From Ktedonobacterales bacterium (GTDB lineage Bacteria; Chloroflexota; Ktedonobacteria; Ktedonobacterales; DATBGS01), in assembly GCA_036557285.1 (NCBI GenBank), contig DATBHW010000002.1, forward strand, positions 1 through 55,609: 55,609 bases of DNA, written 5' to 3'. Of this stretch, positions 54,588 to 55,609 are shown one piece after another. The translations under genes and the position numbers were made by a program. A model generated the notes under the pieces. It was not told where the DNA came from and ran no database searches. It saw nothing but the letters and a program-made list of their open reading frames with translations. The first letter of the stretch is position 1; each line of letters begins with the position of its first letter.

Positions 54588-55004
54588 CTATGGGCTGCTG
54601 GCCTGCTGGGCATGGCGCTTGACGAGCGCGTTGACGCGATCCAGCAGCACATCGAGATCAACAGGCTTGGAAAGGAAATCAACCCAGGGGTCGTTCAGTT
54701 TTGCCGCGCGAGCGGCGAGATCGTGAGCGGCGCTGACGATGAGGACCGGCAGCGTGCGAAAGCGTGGGTTAGCGCGCAGCGAGGCCAGGATGTCCCATCC
54801 GCTTTGCCCCGGCAGGCGCAGATCAAGCAGCAAGACTTCCGGGGGCGCTGTTTCTATGAGCGGCTCAACCAGTTCGGGCTGTGCTGCGGTGATGACGCGA
54901 AAGTCGGCTTCTTCTACGAGGATTGCTTTGAGGACTTCAAGCAACTCTACTTCATCATCAACAACCAGCGCCAGTTTGGGGTGATGGGTTGATACATGAG
55001 CCAT
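54588..55004 (-). CDS. Single-domain response regulator
   Basis: A 138-residue receiver domain alone, with no output domain. D16-D17, the phosphoacceptor D61 (LLLDLRLPGQSGWD), S91 and K113 (LSKPVD) are all present. The ATG at 55004 follows AAGGGAGG; the frame is open to 55163 but that part overlaps a repeat. It would act like CheY or Spo0F, passing phosphate in a relay or binding a partner. No histidine kinase gene is adjacent in the window. Confidence 0.92.
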   Translation of the reverse strand: MAHVSTHHPKLALVVDDEVELLEVLKAILVEEADFRVITAAQPELVEPLIETAPPEVLLLDLRLPGQSGWDILASLRANPRFRTLPVLIVSAAHDLAARAAKLNDPWVDFLSKPVDLDVLLDRVNALVKRHAQQASSP

Positions 55005-55130
55005 AACAACCTCCCTTCTGTTCCTCACAGCCTCGTCTATATTTCTCTTTGCATATTGCGGGCCAGCGGGGCGCGGGCTGTTACAGCCGCGCCTGCGCCC
55101 CGCTCTGGCGGCTGAAGGCCGCGCCTGCGG

Positions 55131-55205
55131 CGGCGGGCGCTTGCCTCGGCTGGGCCTCGGCACTCTCGCTCGCTGCGCTCGCTCGCGCGCCCGCGCCTGG
55201 AAGCT
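55131..55205. repeat. Family A repeat, divergent copy
   Basis: GCTTGCCTCGGCTGGGCCTC, then GCTCGCTCGCGCGCCCGC. The core is altered (GCTCGCTGCGCTCGC replaces the CCCGTTGG part). Complementary arms GCGGGCGC and GCGCCCGC flank it. Confidence 0.6.
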
Positions 55206-55467
55206 ACGTCGCCAGTCCGCCTGCGCGGACTCTCTGCCCCCAGGCGGCGCTACCAGTGGGGCTGCGGCTGACGGCCCGCTGACCAGACTTTGGCGGGAAA
55301 CGCGCGCCGCCCTGACGCGGCAGCAGGCGTGGCGCGCCCCCTGGGCTGGATGAAGAACGCGGGCGAGACCCGAAACGGATAGCGGTTTTCCAGCCAGGCT
55401 TTGGCCGGGAACGCGCGCGGCGGAAGGTTGTACCAGGGGATAGATGCGTGAGACGAGACCATGAGCG

Positions 55468-55609
55468 CCTCCCCTTTCCTGCCGACAAGCGGCGGAGAAA
55501 ATGGAACGACCACATCGGGGAACCCTGGCCCGGAGAGGCCGCAGGGTTCACAGATATGGTCGCTGGGGGGTCTGGCGGAGGGTCTCAATGGTACAATACT
55601 CCCCAGCCC
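55468..55609 (+). repeat. Family C structured element, second copy
   Basis: Matches 24947-25075 and runs to the window edge. Outer arms are CGACCACATC (55507-55516) and GATATGGTCG (55553-55562). Inner arms are GAACCCTG (55520-55527) and CAGGGTTC (55542-55549), different in sequence from the first copy but still paired. TGGTACAATA with CCCCAG closes it, so a gene may begin just beyond the window. Confidence 0.6.

Overview
The window is high-GC bacterial DNA with 45 supported protein-coding loci. I see no rRNA, tRNA or CRISPR array. Gene content (multi-domain Ser/Thr kinase, XRE-TPR regulator, sedolisin, many small lipoproteins, a MocR-type regulator next to pdxS) would suit a large-genome Chloroflexota, perhaps class Ktedonobacteria. 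That placement is inference; no marker gene here proves it.

Layout. 1-13.7 kb: cytochrome P450, methyltransferase, seven-helix membrane protein, patatin, a kinase-pseudokinase fusion, a frameshifted lipoprotein gene, lytic transglycosylase, DUF1295 protein, SDR, GNAT, and pyrroline-5-carboxylate dehydrogenase (pruA). 14.3-22.9 kb: an XRE-TPR regulator followed by a compact three-gene operon, a 1018-residue unrecognised protein and two different P-loop ATPases, behind a clear promoter. 22.9-35 kb: mostly single genes: MIP channel, rhomboid protease, rsmI, DinB-like protein, CitE-like lyase, class A PBP, PfkB kinase, PLP decarboxylase and PaiB-like protein. 35.1-40.4 kb: a minus-strand run pdxR-pdxS-GNAT-nitrilase-leucine dehydrogenase, with direct-repeat operators at the pdxR promoter. 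42-48.4 kb: a replication and segregation module. 49-55.6 kb: two hotdog thioesterases, lipoproteins, a membrane-anchored sedolisin, a HAD hydrolase, a response regulator and repeats.

The main find is at 42.2-48.4 kb. Fourteen copies of a 19-bp iteron (TTTAG-YSCTACCCGCGAAA type) flank an AT-rich stretch between a 703-residue initiator-like protein (rep) and parB-parA. Eleven copies lie in one block with spacings near multiples of one helical turn. Three lie inverted at the rep start, with a terminator-like hairpin in the rep leader. The C-terminus of Rep resembles DnaA domain I. Palindromes GGTCTTA(Y)GTAAGACC lie upstream of parA and just downstream of rep. Upstream of parA is a gene joining an XRE helix-turn-helix to an ScpB-like domain. 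The plus strand is C-rich to the left and G-rich to the right of this locus, in genes of both orientations, as expected at a long-used bidirectional origin. Housekeeping-type genes (rsmI, pdxS, PBP1) share the replicon, so it may be a chromosome or chromid started by an iteron/Rep system.

Three dispersed repeat families are also present. One short element (family A) is read through in frame inside two genes, including between the Walker A and B motifs of an ATPase.
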